From: RPRC01 sp034933285
Lineage (GTDB): Bacteria > Desulfobacterota > Desulfuromonadia > Geobacterales > Geobacteraceae
Length of the DNA: 64,000 nt
Direction: 5' to 3'
Assembly: GCA_034933285.1 (NCBI GenBank)
Contig: JAYFNT010000025.1
Location: forward strand, 73,159-137,158
This document shows, one piece after another, positions 51,142-60,594 of this stretch. Positions within the stretch are counted from its first letter, which is position 1, and each line of letters opens with the position of its first letter. The notes under the pieces are model-generated. The model saw only the letters and a program-made list of their open reading frames with translations. It did no database searches and had not been told where the DNA came from. Made by a program: the position numbers and the translations under genes.

Positions 51142-52017
51142 TTACCTTACCTTTTCCCCTCCCCTTCCTTCAGATTTTCCCTGGCCGCCTTGGTGTTGCG
51201 GCCCCATCTGGTGTTGCTGGCCTTGGGGCCGGGGTTGCTGCTGTTGCATCTGGCGCGGCTGAGCTTGAGGCCGGGGTTGCTGCTGCATCTGGCGTGGCTG
51301 AGCCTGGGGCCTGGGTTGCTGTTGCATCTGGCGCGGCTGAGCTTGAGGCCGGGGTTGCTGCTGCATCTGGCGCGGCTGAGCCTGGGGCCGGGGTTGCTGC
51401 TGCATCTGGCGCGGCTGAGTTTGGGGCTTTATTTGCCGCTGCTGCATCTGCCGTTCCCGCATCTGCTGCTGGTGCCGCTGGACCTCGGGCATCTGCTGAT
51501 ACTGCTTTTGCCTTTGATTTCTCAGCTCCATTCTCTGCTGTTGCGGTCGGGGCTGATAGTTCTGCACGTTCCAGCTCCTTTTCTTTTCCCAATAGCGGTT
51601 ATTCTGCCAGGTCCTCCAGTTCTGCTGAAGCCGCCGTTCAGGGATCCGTTCATAGTTCCACCGGTGTCCGTACCAGTTGCGTTCCCGGTAGTATCTTCTC
51701 CAACCCGGGTCCACATCATAATAGAACCTCGGAACATTGTTATAATAACCCCACCCACGGTTGTAATAATGGGAGCGATACCAGCGGCCTTCCCAGAAAC
51801 GCCACCACCAGCCGTTCCAGAAGAACAGGTCTACATCGATGGTGGGGGCGACGTAGACATAATCCGTCTCAGGGAGCACGATCAATTCCGGAGGCGCCGC
51901 GAACACGATGGGCGGCGGAAGCCCGATGCCGATGCTGATATTCACCTCAGCCATAGCCGGAACAGGGAGAACCGACACCATTGTCAACAAAAGCGTTCCT
52001 AGAAGTACTTTTTTCAT
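51142..52017 (-). CDS. Secreted Q/P/M-rich repeat protein with aromatic N-terminal region
   Basis: A 291-residue protein. Signal peptide MKKVLLGTLLLTMVSVLPVPAMA; then a beta/aromatic region (PPELIVLPETDYVYVAPTID, DLFFWNGWWWRFWEGRWYRS, YYNRGWGYYNN) like YXWGxW surface proteins; then about 130 residues of low complexity with five 13-residue repeats, QPRQMQQQPRPQA. AAAGGAGGC precedes the ATG at 52017, decisive over an upstream ATG. Same general style as the FecR-type protein at 8529. Likely envelope-exposed. Confidence 0.7.
   Translation of the reverse strand: MKKVLLGTLLLTMVSVLPVPAMAEVNISIGIGLPPPIVFAAPPELIVLPETDYVYVAPTIDVDLFFWNGWWWRFWEGRWYRSHYYNRGWGYYNNVPRFYYDVDPGWRRYYRERNWYGHRWNYERIPERRLQQNWRTWQNNRYWEKKRSWNVQNYQPRPQQQRMELRNQRQKQYQQMPEVQRHQQQMRERQMQQRQIKPQTQPRQMQQQPRPQAQPRQMQQQPRPQAQPRQMQQQPRPQAQPRQMQQQPRPQAQPRQMQQQQPRPQGQQHQMGPQHQGGQGKSEGRGGEKVR
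51225..51430 (-). repeat. 39-bp coding tandem repeat
   Basis: About five copies of a 39-nt unit encoding QPRQMQQQPRPQA in the minus-strand gene, with small differences between copies. Such repeats expand and contract by slippage, so length may vary between strains. Confidence 0.8.
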
Positions 52018-52183
52018 AGCGTTGCCTCCTTTATCTGCCATCCGGGACTCACAAAAAAGGCCAACATTTTCCAGGATGGAGAATGCGCGGGTTCCCGCGC
52101 TTTTCAGTACACCACAACCATGGACGAGAACCATCATAAGTTTATTCTCCAGCCACTTTCCTGTCAATGTTTACGGGGTATGA

Positions 52184-54571
52184 TCAGCACCGTTCCCAAA
52201 ATGCGGCGATTTCGCTCAGGATGCTTTCAGACACCAGTTCCGCCACATCCGACTCGAACCAGTCGGCAGGCATGGACCGGCTGTAACCCGGTTCAATGAA
52301 CCTGCTGTCCATCAGGACGACAAGCCCGCGGTCGGTCTCGGAGCGGATCACCCTGCCCGCGGCCTGGACCGCTTTGGCCATGGCGGGTATCACGTAGGCA
52401 TAGTCGAAACCGGCGCCGTACAGCTTCTGGTAGTACACCCTCATCCGCTCCCGCTCCAGATCGTAGATGGGCAGCGGCGGGCCGACCACGAAAGCCCCGA
52501 TAACCATCTCCCCTGCATAATCCATCCCCTCGGAAAAAGACCCTCCCTGCACGGCAAAGGCAATCGTCGGCGCACTGCAGGCGCGGAGATGCTCAAGGAT
52601 CGCCTCAACCTGCGCCGCCTTCATGCCCCGCTCCTGCCGCATCACGGTAAAGCCTTCAGGCGGGTGAAAAAGATCGACAACCCTGTCGAGAAACTCGAAA
52701 CTCGGGAGAAAGACGAAATAGTTGCCTCGCCGCAATGAAGTTATCCGCTTGACGGCATCGGCTATTCTGGCATAGTTCCGCTCGCGTCGGCTGTACCTGG
52801 TGGAAACCTGGGGAATGACCAGGAGCTTGCGCCTGTCCTTGGGGAACGGGCTGGCGAATTCGGCCGTTCTCACATTCTCCGCGTCCAGCCCAGAAAGCCG
52901 CACGTAATAGTCGAAGGGCTTCAGCGTCGCCGAAAACCCCACCACCTGCTCGTATTCGCCATAGCAATCCGCAAGCATTGCCGAAGCATCGCAACAGGTG
53001 ATTTTCACCGTGCCGCCGGCCGCATGCGGATGAAATGTGGTGAAGAACTCCTGCCTGTCCGGTTCGCCAACGATCTCCAGGATTTCCGTGAATTCAGACC
53101 AGTAAAAGCACAGGCGGAGGACGACGTCCCGGCGCCGCACCTCCACGTCGGATTCCAGGTAGCGGGACATGAAGGCGCGAAGCCGCCCGTCCTGTTCGAG
53201 GAAACGCTCCGCCGGAGGTTCGATCAGCCCGGGTTTCGGGTTTTCATCCTGTCGGCACGATGTGACAGTCATTATGCAGCCGTCCAAGAGTTCCTCGGCC
53301 TCGCGGCGGAAAATGGGCGGCAGTTCCCGGACTTCATCTCGCATCTTTTCCAGCGCGAGAGCTGAAAGAGCCGGAGAATAATAGTCCATGGCCCGGGAAG
53401 GAAGATTGTGGGCTTCGTCGATCACCAGGTTCGGCTTGCCGGCCTGGTCGATGGACAGTTCAGTAAGCCTGCGGAAGGCAGAGCGCGGAGCAAAAACATA
53501 GTTGTAATCGCAGATCACGACGTCCGCTTCCCTGGCGCCGTCGAGCTGCAACTCAAACGGACAGACCTGGTACTTTTCGCCCAGGGCGCGGAAAATGCGT
53601 GCCGTCAGCTTCCGCTTTTTCGTCAGCATCCCGAGAATTCCATGTTCATGGACCTTGGCGTAGTAATCGCGGGCATATTCGCAGAATTCCGGGTTGCAGA
53701 GCGGCTCGTTCTTGAAGCAGATCTTGGCTTTGGCCGTGATGGTGAGTGACTTGACCCGCGCGCCCGTCTCCTGGAAACGGCTGATTGCATCCTCGGCCAC
53801 GGAATGCTGGCTGTTCTTGGGTGTGACGTAGACGACTTTCTGCCCTCGGCCCAGCGATTCCCTGAGCACTGGGTAGAGAACGCCCACTGTTTTACCGAGC
53901 CCGGTGGGGGCCTGGATGAGCATCTGGCTTCCCTCTGCCATACCCCGTTCGATCTCATGGATGAGCTCCACCTGGCCGGGGCGGGGCTCGGGGAACGGGA
54001 AAGTGAAGCCGGAGGCGATCTTCCTCCTCCTTGCGGCGCGCTTCTCCGCCTGTCTTGCATCCTCGACCAGTTCTTCAAGACGAAGCTCCAGCCATCTTTC
54101 GTAAAGGGCACTATCAAATGCAAGTTCGAGATCAAGTGATTCCCTGCTCCGGGAAGAAACAAGATGGAAGGAAAGCGCTGGAAGGACCTGGTGTTCACGC
54201 CAGTAGAAGTATCCGTATGTCTGAAGCTGCAGGCAGTAGGGGTGGCCCATCGGATTGTCCGCGAGCCGGCGATAGAGCTCGCGGACATTGAAACTGCTCT
54301 TGATTTCCTCGATTTTAACGGGGTCGTGCCGGAATATACCGTCCATACGCCCATCGATCCTGAATTGATACGCCTCCCTGTCGAACAGACAGGAGACCGC
54401 TACTTCGGACTGGTACAGCGGATCGGCCTTGGCCCTCTTCCTCTGTGCGTGGAGGTGGATTTCCCGGCCCTCGGCAGCTGCGCGGCCATAACCCGACTGG
54501 GCTTCGATGCTCCCGGTGCGAGGCACGGGGAGCGCGAAATCGGTTAGCGGAATGGTAATGAGTTTCGGCAT
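52184..54571 (-). CDS. XPD/DinG-like Fe-S helicase with N-terminal PD-(D/E)xK-like domain
   Basis: A 795-residue superfamily-2 helicase. Residues about 60-250 look like a RecB/Cas4-type nuclease fold (DGRMDGIF..VKIEEIKSSF, LQTYGYFYW). Helicase core: Walker A LIQAPTGLGKTVGVLYPVL, Walker B NLVIDEAHNL, with an Fe-S-like Cys set AKICFKNEPLCNPEFC..VCPFEL; later VVGFSATLKPFDYYVR and AAGRVIRSETDRG (Q/R motif). SOS-like damage processing is possible; it lies near lexA-dinB but is on the other strand with its own start (ATG 54571, AAGGAACG). The nuclease activity is an inference. Confidence 0.85.
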   Translation of the reverse strand: MPKLITIPLTDFALPVPRTGSIEAQSGYGRAAAEGREIHLHAQRKRAKADPLYQSEVAVSCLFDREAYQFRIDGRMDGIFRHDPVKIEEIKSSFNVRELYRRLADNPMGHPYCLQLQTYGYFYWREHQVLPALSFHLVSSRSRESLDLELAFDSALYERWLELRLEELVEDARQAEKRAARRRKIASGFTFPFPEPRPGQVELIHEIERGMAEGSQMLIQAPTGLGKTVGVLYPVLRESLGRGQKVVYVTPKNSQHSVAEDAISRFQETGARVKSLTITAKAKICFKNEPLCNPEFCEYARDYYAKVHEHGILGMLTKKRKLTARIFRALGEKYQVCPFELQLDGAREADVVICDYNYVFAPRSAFRRLTELSIDQAGKPNLVIDEAHNLPSRAMDYYSPALSALALEKMRDEVRELPPIFRREAEELLDGCIMTVTSCRQDENPKPGLIEPPAERFLEQDGRLRAFMSRYLESDVEVRRRDVVLRLCFYWSEFTEILEIVGEPDRQEFFTTFHPHAAGGTVKITCCDASAMLADCYGEYEQVVGFSATLKPFDYYVRLSGLDAENVRTAEFASPFPKDRRKLLVIPQVSTRYSRRERNYARIADAVKRITSLRRGNYFVFLPSFEFLDRVVDLFHPPEGFTVMRQERGMKAAQVEAILEHLRACSAPTIAFAVQGGSFSEGMDYAGEMVIGAFVVGPPLPIYDLERERMRVYYQKLYGAGFDYAYVIPAMAKAVQAAGRVIRSETDRGLVVLMDSRFIEPGYSRSMPADWFESDVAELVSESILSEIAAFWERC

Positions 54572-54763
54572 GTCGTTCCTTGACGGCCTTCTCCGGCGTA
54601 CCGCCGCAAGTCGCCGAAGGCCCTGACGGCCGGCAGAGCTGATTGCGGATTCTGTTCGTACTGACAAAGACGTATGACAAACATATTACAAACATGCGAG
54701 TCTTGGCAATCCTTTCACTGCAAACTCCATCTGGGCGGGGCTCCAGATTTGCCTCGGCCCGGA

Positions 54764-55594
54764 CTATTGGCGGTCGTAGTCACAATCCGCTTGCAGCACC
54801 TGATAATCGAAGATCAACCCGCCATCCTTGCCATGCACGACAAACACAAAAGCAACACCTTTTTTGAGCAATTCTGATGTATTCCTCTCCTTGCAGATTT
54901 CCCTGCGGATATCGCGTGAAACATAGGGTCGCAATTCATTGCCGTTCACTGCAGTCGAATCAACCTCGAGCAGGGTATAGTTGATGGTCATTTTCTTGTT
55001 ACCTGCCTCGAAACCGTCCAGCCGCAACTGGGAATTTATGTCACGCGGGCATGTCTTGTTATTCATCTCGGCATTCTTCAACAGCAGTTTGTTCAGCAGC
55101 AGTTCCGGGTCAGAGGCAGCTTTCAGCGCCGGCAGATAAATGGCTGTAGCGCCGCACAATCCAGCCACGAGGGCCACCAGAATGATTACCAGGGCCTTGA
55201 GATCGTTATTGGCAGGATGCTGTTTCGCAGCCGTTTTTTTCACTGGCAGCCCGGAAGCTTTCCTTGTTGCAACAGTTTCCGTACCCTTACCCGGGGCAGG
55301 CACCGATTGTTTATCAAGATGGGCATCTTTCACCGACTCACTTATGGGCTTGTCTTCTCCATCACGGATGAATACTGCATCGGCTCCCAGTTCCTGAAGC
55401 GATTTCAATATTTTGCCACCAACGTCAGCAGGCATCGCACTGCCCAGCGTCAACGGCAGCCTTTCCAGTCTGGCCGCAACTTCATCGCGGGCAGTTCCAT
55501 TGGCGAAGGAACACAAATAGTCCACAATCCGTTCCCGCCTGTTGTCATCAGGAATACCACGAATGATCAATTTTCCGATGTTTGACGTTGCCAT
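54764..55594 (-). CDS. Membrane-anchored protein of unknown function
   Basis: A 276-residue protein. N-terminal cytosolic domain (GKLIIRGIPDDNRRERIVDYLCSFANGTARDEVAARLERLPLTLGS..LGADAVFIRDG) resembles small alpha/beta domains that alternate IxG and helix. A Lys-rich linker then a TM helix (ALVIILVALVAGLCGATAIYL) and a periplasmic part with two Cys (NKTCPRDIN, REICKERN). I do not recognise the family. The start at 55594 is the only ATG in a suitable place, with G-rich sequence upstream. Confidence 0.6.
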   Translation of the reverse strand: MATSNIGKLIIRGIPDDNRRERIVDYLCSFANGTARDEVAARLERLPLTLGSAMPADVGGKILKSLQELGADAVFIRDGEDKPISESVKDAHLDKQSVPAPGKGTETVATRKASGLPVKKTAAKQHPANNDLKALVIILVALVAGLCGATAIYLPALKAASDPELLLNKLLLKNAEMNNKTCPRDINSQLRLDGFEAGNKKMTINYTLLEVDSTAVNGNELRPYVSRDIRREICKERNTSELLKKGVAFVFVVHGKDGGLIFDYQVLQADCDYDRQ

Positions 55595-55720
55595 CCCCCC
55601 CCCAAACCAATAATGTATATACGGCGTAGCGCAGTCGCGCAAAATGGGTTTATGGATAATACGATCTTTATGAAGGGAATTCAACAGAAGATTGCGGATG
55701 AGAAAAGCTTAGTCCTCAAC

Positions 55721-55764
55721 CAGGACAGAGAGGGACACAGGACAGAGAGGGACGTTGCTTGCTA
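55721..55764. repeat. Left flank of RAYT element: tandem and inverted repeats
   Basis: Two direct copies of CAGGACAGAGAGGGAC (55721-55736, 55738-55753) run into GAGAGGGACGTTGCTTGCTA (55745-55764), which is the exact reverse complement of 56804-56823. Boundary of the transposase unit. Confidence 0.75.
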
Positions 55765-55772
55765 TCTTTCTA

Positions 55773-56759
55773 TTACCGGTTTGCCCCGACCTTTTCCTTA
55801 ATTGACGGATCGTTTTTTATCAACTCCTCGCCACGTCTTGCTGCAATGCAAACTCCAGCCGAGCCAAGTCCTGCTGCCGCACCGGCTTCTTTTCCCGTAT
55901 ACCCGTATTCCCTTACCGCGATACAGCAGAATAGTGCCCTCGCCCTGGCCGCCGCTCTTGCCTTGCCGGGCCGTTTCATCGTTGCTACATCCACCCCTGT
56001 GATTTCGCTGACCTTCCGGAGTATCTCATCTAGAGGACGAGGTGGTCTCATCCTGTCATGTTTGACATCATCTCGAAGTAGCGATTCAACAAATTCTCCG
56101 CTACCGAGTATCCGCTCGTCGTAAGCCGCAATGCTTTCGCTTTCCTCACGACCGAGCAGGCTGCGCTTTAACCCCCCACCCGTTAATTCGTCTCTGCATC
56201 CTGAGGATATTCCGTCAGTGATGAACTGGCGATAAGCACGTAACGAGCCAGCTTTATTCTTGCCGAACCGCCGCAGCACTTCTCTCGTTTCCTGTCCCTC
56301 CATGGTCCGGTTTCCAAGCAATACTGCATGCCCGCTCCAAGGGTAGCGGTCCAGTGCTTCCAGGTCCGCCACCAGACCTACTCGCAGCGGATTCAGATGG
56401 ATATAGCGGACAAGTTCGAGAAAGTAGGGTTCGTCTTCACAGAGTATCGACTTGTAACGGTTTTGAAACAGATGTCCGGAGCGTTGATACTTGCGGTTGA
56501 AATAGACGGCATAGCCTGTAAGCAGGCGGCGCATGGTCTCCGAAAGCGGTACTACGGTCGGCATGAGCAGCAGGTGGAAATGGTTTGTCATGAGCGACCA
56601 GGCAAAGCATTTCATTGATCCTTTTGCCAGAAGAGTTGAAAGACGGGCGACAAAGCGCTCCTTGTCGGCATCGTCAGCGAAAATATCGCGCCTTTCGATG
56701 CCGCGAACGATGACATGATGCAAGACGTTTGGTATGTCAAGTCGTGGCTGTCGTGGCAT
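55773..56759 (-). mobile_element. REP-associated tyrosine transposase (RAYT, Y1-type)
   Basis: A 328-residue HUH-type single-strand transposase. N-terminal Y1_Tnp domain: PNVLHHVIVRGIERRDIFAD, the HUH motif TNHFHLLLMP and the catalytic Tyr near AVYFNRKYQRSGHLFQNRYKS, then HLNPLRVGL. The C-terminal part (FGKNKAGSLRAYRQFIT..EITGVDVATMKRPGKARAAARARALFCCIAVREYGYT) resembles DnaA-like/HTH binding. Inverted repeats of 20 bp flank the gene (55745-55764, 56804-56823). RAYTs mobilise or maintain REP sequences; such sequences are seen at 21 kb. Confidence 0.9.
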
Positions 56760-56803
56760 GGACGTGAAATTAGCACATTATCGGAATGATGGCAATAGCT
56801 AAT

Positions 56804-56840
56804 TAGCAAGCAACGTCCCTCTCGGTCCCTCTCGGTCCCC
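56804..56840. repeat. Right flank of RAYT element
   Basis: TAGCAAGCAACGTCCCTCTC (56804-56823), the reverse complement of the left end, continues with repeated GGTCCCTCTCGGTCCCC. A GCTAATTAGC palindrome (56798-56807) overlaps it and could be the hairpin a Y1 transposase cuts. Confidence 0.7.
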
Positions 56841-57229
56841 ATTTTGATAATAAGCTATCAAAATACCATTGCCAACTCATATGATAGTTTTCCAAGCAAG
56901 ATGACGAGGCTATCACTAGACCACAGGCTATTAATAGCATGCGTAACAAAGAGAGTAGACAGGATTTGGAAAAATAACGTTTTTATTTCGGGGCAAATAG
57001 TTCGTTGGGAATCCCGTTCCTCCTAGATCACCTCTCTATGGGGATTTTTCGCTCAAATTTATTCTAAATACTCCGATATGATTTATTTGGAGTCTCTGTA
57101 TTTGCTGGGTCATTCCCATATCTACAACAATATTTGGCATTGATACAATATCAAAACCCACAACGAAATTAAAGGGTTTGATGCTGTCGCTGTCAGGGGG
57201 GTTGCATTTTTTACGACAAGGGAAACGGC
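56841..57229. other. AT-rich leader of the efflux operon
   Basis: About 390 bp before the TolC-type gene. AT-rich, with no frame I trust; a 60-codon frame near 56844 lacks a ribosome site. A sigma-54 GG-N10-GC pair was looked for and not found. It should contain the efflux operon promoter. Confidence 0.4.
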
Positions 57230-58714
57230 ATGAAAACCAAATCTATTAAAGATCGTGCTATCATGATATCTGCTTTATATCTGGCGATACCGATTCGCCA
57301 TGCAGTTTGCATCGTTTTTGCCTCATTTTTCCCAATCCTGCTTGCTTTTGATGTGTCGGCGGCGACTGGAAAACAAATGGCCCTGCCCGGCTGCATAGCC
57401 CTTACCATAAGAGAAAACCGGACCATCAAAAACGCCTACCTCGACCGGATAGTACAGAAATACGACCTGAGGGTATCTGAAGACAAGTTCACGCCCAAGC
57501 TGTATTTGACTCCTTCGATGCAGGCCAGCGGCGGCAAATCCACGACCACCACGGCCGTTACTGATTTCTCGGGCTACATTAGTGAACAGTTGCCCACCGG
57601 CGCTTCCATCAACCTGAGCGCAAACCACGACATCACAAGCGCCGAGCATGCCCGTCCCTTCCGAGGCTACGGCTGGAGCGTCAGCCTTACCCAGCCCCTC
57701 CTGAAAGGAGGCGGGCTTGAGGTAAATACCGCATCGGTGCGGCAGGCCAGACTGACCGAACAGACCAACATCCTTTCCCTCAAGTCGACCATCATGAGCG
57801 CGGTGACCTCGGTGGTGACCGCCTACCGCAGTTACGTGCAGGCCATCAAGGCCCTGGAGATCAGCCAGCAGTCGCTGCAACGAAACAAAGACCTCATGGA
57901 TATCAACAAGGAGCTCATCGCCGCCGGCAGGATGGCCGCCATCGAGCTTATTCAGTCCGAGGCGAGCGTGGCGTCCACCGAGTTCAACCTCCTTTCCGCC
58001 GAGAATGCCGTCGATGCGGCCCGACTGGCCCTGAACAAGGCCATCGACATCGACAAGAATACCAAATATGTACCAATCATGGATACAAGTACCCCACCGG
58101 TGCCGTTTACCTTTGAACAAGCGAAAAAACTGGCCTTCGAGAACAGACCAGACTATCTCACCGCGCTTCTGAGCTATGAGAGTCAGAAAATACAACTGGT
58201 CGTAGCCAAGAACAGCACGTTCTGGGACCTCTCCCTCACCGGGGGATACGCAGAGAACTACACCCGCGGCGGCGCATCCGGCGGCGATGCCTCCGGTAAC
58301 AACTGGACCACCGGCTTGAAACTGGTCATTCCCATCGGAGACCTTACCATCCGGCAGGCATACATAGCCGCCGACATCGCTCTGAAAAAGCAGGAGAATT
58401 CCCTCGCGATACTACGTGAGTCCATCGAGATCGAAGTGCAGGACGCTTTGCGAAACGCGGAGATGAATCTGCGGCAGATCAGGCTGGCCACGCTATCCAG
58501 GCAACTGTCCGAAAAGAAGGTTGAAATCGAGACCGAAAAGCTCAAGGCGGGCCGGTCCACCAACTTTCAACTGGTCAGCTACCAGAATGACCTGGTGTCC
58601 GCCCAGAACAACGAACTGGGCGCCGTAATCAGCTACCTCAACGCGCTGACAAGTTTGGAACAGACGCTGGGCGTCACTCTGGACCGCTGGGGCGTATCGC
58701 TGGTTGAACGGTAG
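57230..58714 (+). CDS. TolC-family outer-membrane efflux channel
   Basis: A 494-residue protein. Signal-like N-terminus (IVFASFFPILLAFDVSAA) then long helices with the TolC repeat pattern: ALPGCIALTIRENRTIKNAYLDR, LSLKSTIMSAVTSVVTAYRSYVQAIKALEISQQSLQRNKDLM, VDAARLALNKAIDI, ENRPDYLTALLSYESQKIQLVVAKN and ALKKQENSLAILRESIEIEVQDALRNAEMNLRQIRLA. Structural halves (about 210 residues each) fit the outer-membrane factor family. AAGGGAAACGGC precedes the ATG. First gene of a four-gene efflux set. Confidence 0.87.
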   Translation: MKTKSIKDRAIMISALYLAIPIRHAVCIVFASFFPILLAFDVSAATGKQMALPGCIALTIRENRTIKNAYLDRIVQKYDLRVSEDKFTPKLYLTPSMQASGGKSTTTTAVTDFSGYISEQLPTGASINLSANHDITSAEHARPFRGYGWSVSLTQPLLKGGGLEVNTASVRQARLTEQTNILSLKSTIMSAVTSVVTAYRSYVQAIKALEISQQSLQRNKDLMDINKELIAAGRMAAIELIQSEASVASTEFNLLSAENAVDAARLALNKAIDIDKNTKYVPIMDTSTPPVPFTFEQAKKLAFENRPDYLTALLSYESQKIQLVVAKNSTFWDLSLTGGYAENYTRGGASGGDASGNNWTTGLKLVIPIGDLTIRQAYIAADIALKKQENSLAILRESIEIEVQDALRNAEMNLRQIRLATLSRQLSEKKVEIETEKLKAGRSTNFQLVSYQNDLVSAQNNELGAVISYLNALTSLEQTLGVTLDRWGVSLVER

Positions 58715-58786
58715 ATTGGCTCGTGGTTAAAACCATAGAACAACAACCTTGAACCATCAACCTTGAACCAATACCGGGGGAGGGAC

Positions 58787-60592
58787 ATGGAACGCGACAT
58801 CATTATAGCCGGCAGAATACTGGATGACATGACCGACGGAGTGGTCGTTATCGACCTCTCAGGCCGGATTATCACCTTCAACCCGTCAGCGGCCAGAATC
58901 CTCGGCATCGATAGTGAGGAAGCGCTGGGACGGCCCTTCGGCGAGATATTCCTCCTCAACGAGGAGAATGATGACTTTAATCAGACCATCCTCGATGCCA
59001 TTTACGAATCCACCGTCAGCCACAACCGGGTCGTTCCGTTCACCATCAACGGGAAACGCGCCGTTCTTTCCCTGACCACCACCTTCCTCAAGTCTGATGA
59101 TGGCACCGACCAGCGGATGGGGGTAATCGCCGTCTTCAACGACATCACGGAGCTGCAAGACCTGCAGGAAGCGGAGCAACGACTGGCAGCGGAGCTGAAG
59201 GTCAAGCACCATGAATTGCAGGATGCATACCTGAAGACCGAACAGGGGAACCAGCAGTTGCAGGCGGCACTGAAGAAGGTGCAGGTAATCAGGATCACCG
59301 CCACCGCCTTCACCATCATCCTGTTCCTGGGGATCGGCCTGTTCGTCTGGAACAGGAAATCTTCCACGCTCAACGCGCCGTCTCCCACAGTGGCCGGCCC
59401 CGGTTCGGTCACCACCTTTCCCGTCATCCCGCAGCCTGTCACATCCAGCATCTCACTCACAGGAAAACTCCAGCCACTACAGATGGTCACCATTTCCAGT
59501 CCACTGGCCGGAAAGGTGGAACGGGTCATGGTGCGGTACGGGGATGTGGTACAGGCAGGGCAGCCGCTGGCTGCCATGGATGTCACCGAGGCGCGGATAA
59601 AATATCGCGAGGCGCAGTCAGCCTACATCAAAGCGGTTGGCAGCTACCGGCAGATGGAAAAATGGGATTCCGGTTCCGAGGTTGTCCGGGCCAACCGCTC
59701 CCTGGCAAAAGCCAAGCTTTCCTTGGAAACCCAGAAGAAGACCCTGGCCGAATCGGAGCGCCTGTTCAAAAAGGGGATCATTCCCGAAACCGAATATGAA
59801 TCGGCGCGACAGCAGTACCTAAACCAGCAGATGGACTACCAGACTGCCGCGGAAGAGGTAAAGGCGGCCATCGACAAAGGCAACGCCGGAAACCGCAAAG
59901 TCGCGCGCTATGAGATGGAGAACGCCAAAGCCCGGATGGAGCTGATCGCGCATGACATCGCCTCAGCGGTGGTGGTGGCGCCGGTGGCGGGTATTGTCAT
60001 GAAACCTCCCGGCGCCGGGCAGTCCAAGGAGGGAAGGAACGTAGAACGCGGCGCTTCATTCCAGCAGGGAGAGGCGCTGTTCGCAGTGGGTGATCTCAGC
60101 GGCCTGTCCATCAACTGCAAGGTGGATGAGGTGGACGTGACCAGGATCAGCAATGGCCAGAAAGTGCGGGTGACCGGAGACGCCTTTCCCGGCGAACAGT
60201 TGGCCGGCGCCATACAGGGGATATCCGCCCAAGCCGAAGAAGGAGGGGATACGGCCGGAGGGAAATCCTCCACATCCTTTGGCGTCAAGGTCGTGGTCGA
60301 TACGATCCCACCCCAGCTGAAAAAACGGCTCATGGTCGGCATGACCGCCAATCTGGAGATCATCATCTATGAGAAGCCCAATGCCCTGATGGCGCCGCTA
60401 TCCGCCGTAACGACGGACAACGGCAAGCGCTATGTAACCAGAAAAAGGGGGGGTAATCCGAAGGGCGCCGCTGAAAAGGTCGAGGTCACCACCGGATTTA
60501 CAACCCAGGACATGGTTGAAATCGTTACCGGGCTTAAACCGGGAGACCTGATCGAGATCCCGGCGCCCGGCGCCGGGGACGGGAAACGTTAG
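58787..60592 (+). CDS. PAS-transmembrane-HlyD/MacA fusion (sensory efflux adaptor)
   Basis: A 601-residue fusion. Residues about 8-122 are a PAS domain (ILDDMTDGVVVIDLSGRIITFNPSAARILG..EALGRPFGEIF..VAVFNDITELQ-like end), about 123-165 a coiled coil, 168-188 one TM helix (RITATAFTIILFLGIGLFVW). From about 220 a MacA/HlyD-type adaptor: ISLTGKLQPLQMVTISSPLAGKVERVMVRYGDVVQAGQPLAAMD, the alpha-hairpin (SLETQKKTLAESERLFKKGIIPETEYESARQQYL) and barrels. The PAS lies in the cytoplasm. GGGGGAGGGAC precedes the ATG at 58787. Such adaptors normally lack sensory domains. Confidence 0.85.
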   Translation: MERDIIIAGRILDDMTDGVVVIDLSGRIITFNPSAARILGIDSEEALGRPFGEIFLLNEENDDFNQTILDAIYESTVSHNRVVPFTINGKRAVLSLTTTFLKSDDGTDQRMGVIAVFNDITELQDLQEAEQRLAAELKVKHHELQDAYLKTEQGNQQLQAALKKVQVIRITATAFTIILFLGIGLFVWNRKSSTLNAPSPTVAGPGSVTTFPVIPQPVTSSISLTGKLQPLQMVTISSPLAGKVERVMVRYGDVVQAGQPLAAMDVTEARIKYREAQSAYIKAVGSYRQMEKWDSGSEVVRANRSLAKAKLSLETQKKTLAESERLFKKGIIPETEYESARQQYLNQQMDYQTAAEEVKAAIDKGNAGNRKVARYEMENAKARMELIAHDIASAVVVAPVAGIVMKPPGAGQSKEGRNVERGASFQQGEALFAVGDLSGLSINCKVDEVDVTRISNGQKVRVTGDAFPGEQLAGAIQGISAQAEEGGDTAGGKSSTSFGVKVVVDTIPPQLKKRLMVGMTANLEIIIYEKPNALMAPLSAVTTDNGKRYVTRKRGGNPKGAAEKVEVTTGFTTQDMVEIVTGLKPGDLIEIPAPGAGDGKR

Positions 60593-60594
60593 CC

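Noticed and set aside
51225..51430. Possible CRISPR-like direct repeats
   Set aside because: The repeats are contiguous, in frame and code for QPRQMQQQPRPQA inside a secreted protein; no spacers.
57061..57229. Sigma-54 promoter before the TolC gene
   Set aside because: TTGG occurrences lack GC at the required 10-nt distance.
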